Below are positions 63,545 through 64,000 of a stretch of DNA of 64,000 nucleotides, piece by piece. The position numbers were made by a program, and so were the translations under genes. The stretch's first letter is position 1, and every line of letters starts with the position of its first letter. The notes beneath the pieces were generated by a model, which was not told the DNA's origin, did no database searches, and saw only the letters and a list, made by a program, of their open reading frames with translations. The stretch comes from Stratiolaelaps scimitus (lineage: Eukaryota > Arthropoda > Arachnida > Mesostigmata > Laelapidae), in NCBI GenBank assembly GCA_019614645.1, contig JABWDB010000004.1:23994001-24058000 (forward strand). Direction: 5' to 3'.

Positions 63545-63724
63545 GAAACAGGATATCGGAGAGCACTCTCGATCTCGAACTGCGCGCCACAGATCACGGC
63601 GCAGAAATTCAGTGCCGGCCCGAACTCGGCGCATCGGGACAAAATCAACCTGCAGAGGCTGTCTCACCAGGTAGTCATCATAATGGAAGCAGCCTCGAGG
63701 CGTCCATACGTCTCACGGTGTACT
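63545..63724 (+). CDS. sns-like: Ig domain 3, second half (exon 7, last in window)
   Basis: The exon starts after gatttgtag and ends at a strong gtaagt donor, phase 1-1. It encodes RISESTLDLELRATDHG, the E strand and E-F turn, then AEIQCRPELG with the second cysteine of Ig3 at about residue 381, and a G strand ending SIRLTVYC. The conserved Asp before the Cys-containing F strand is present (ATDHGAEIQC). A longer-than-usual loop rich in Ser, Gly and His follows the cysteine. The open donor shows that the transcript continues past the window. Confidence 0.85.
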
Positions 63725-64000
63725 GTAAGTAGCCCACCAGATGAATGCACAGTTGCTTGGGAGCGATGTGACTATAGGCTTATTAGATATTTCTACTCGA
63801 CAGACACGTGTCAAAGAAATCCAGCAGGCGGCAAATAAAGCGGGCGACTCTCAAAGGGATCATGTGTACAATTTGAAAAATTGGCAACATGGATTGTCTA
63901 TTTATTGCACAGCTCACCTGCCGGATTTATACTCAGTCACATCTTAGCAGATTCGTAATTGCCATTAACTAACCCTCGGGTCTGACGACTCTGTATAAAT
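63725..64000 (+). other. Start of the next intron
   Basis: The sequence begins with a strong gtaagt donor directly after exon 7 and continues to the window end without an acceptor that opens a recognisable Ig segment. A 68-codon frame at 63741-63947 has no recognisable domain. Confidence 0.6.

Larger units (their letters stand above)
44907..63724 (+). other. sns-like: Partial gene: nephrin / Sticks-and-stones (Hibris)-like Ig-superfamily adhesion receptor
   Basis: This is the gene span built from seven exons: 44907-45059, 50774-50971, 51919-52101, 54311-54466, 58960-59169, 62619-62789 and 63545-63724. All introns are GT-AG and all are phase 1, so the exons join in frame for 417 codons without a stop. 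The product has an N-terminal linker followed by three Ig domains with Cys/Trp/Cys at about residues 99/110/157, 208/221/266 and 327/340/381. The spacing and text of Ig1 (QWSKDGF, then PGYPR, then YQCQVGP) and of Ig3 (SRGGNPP before LLWLRDG) fit the arthropod SNS/Hibris and vertebrate nephrin group better than Kirre/Roughest. Known family members are type I membrane proteins with about nine Ig domains, a fibronectin III domain and a signalling tail, so well over half the protein lies beyond the right edge. The signal-peptide exon was not found. Which paralogue this is (sns or hbs) cannot be decided here. Confidence 0.78.

Overview
The window looks like animal nuclear DNA, most likely from an arthropod. 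Evidence: GT-AG introns, one multi-exon immunoglobulin-superfamily gene of the insect Sticks-and-stones/Hibris (nephrin) type, decayed non-LTR retrotransposons, tRNA-derived SINEs, a mariner-like MITE and abundant (TA)n microsatellites. A chelicerate such as a mite is possible, but that is a guess from general character, not from a diagnostic marker. No bacterial-type operon, CRISPR array, rRNA gene or intact tRNA gene was seen.

Right third (about 44.9-63.7 kb, + strand): seven exons can be placed with GT-AG borders. Every boundary falls after the first base of a codon (phase 1), so they join without a stop into 417 codons. Exon 1 is a low-similarity linker exon. Exons 2+3, 4+5 and 6+7 each encode one immunoglobulin domain with the expected Cys...Trp...Cys pattern. 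The gene enters from the left (the signal-peptide exon was not found) and runs out of the window on the right (further Ig domains, transmembrane segment and tail). By homology it encodes a membrane adhesion receptor of the nephrin/SNS/Hibris group, which pairs with Kirre/Roughest-type proteins in cell recognition, myoblast fusion and slit-diaphragm-like junctions. Its introns hold a decayed LINE reverse transcriptase on the opposite strand, a tRNA-derived SINE with a 10-bp target-site duplication, two copies of another short retroposon and several microsatellites.

Left two thirds (1-44.9 kb): no convincing protein-coding exon was found. It is probably intergenic DNA and/or a long 5' intron of the same gene. 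AT-rich spacer alternates with CpG-rich, stop-poor blocks of 0.7-1.4 kb (near 13-14.3, 16.9-17.6, 21.4-22.1, 25.1-26.0, 27.4-28.7, 33.2-34.4, 37.3-38.2 and 41.6-43.0 kb). These blocks have overlapping long ORFs on both strands, which is expected from base composition and is not evidence of coding. The same stretch holds a 20-bp degenerate minisatellite, a mariner-like MITE, a LINE endonuclease relic, a possible reverse transcriptase relic at 43.3-43.8 kb and several perfect inverted repeats, including a 30-bp-arm hairpin at 27.0 kb.

All calls come from reading the sequence by eye. Family assignments rest on motif recognition and would need a database search to confirm.
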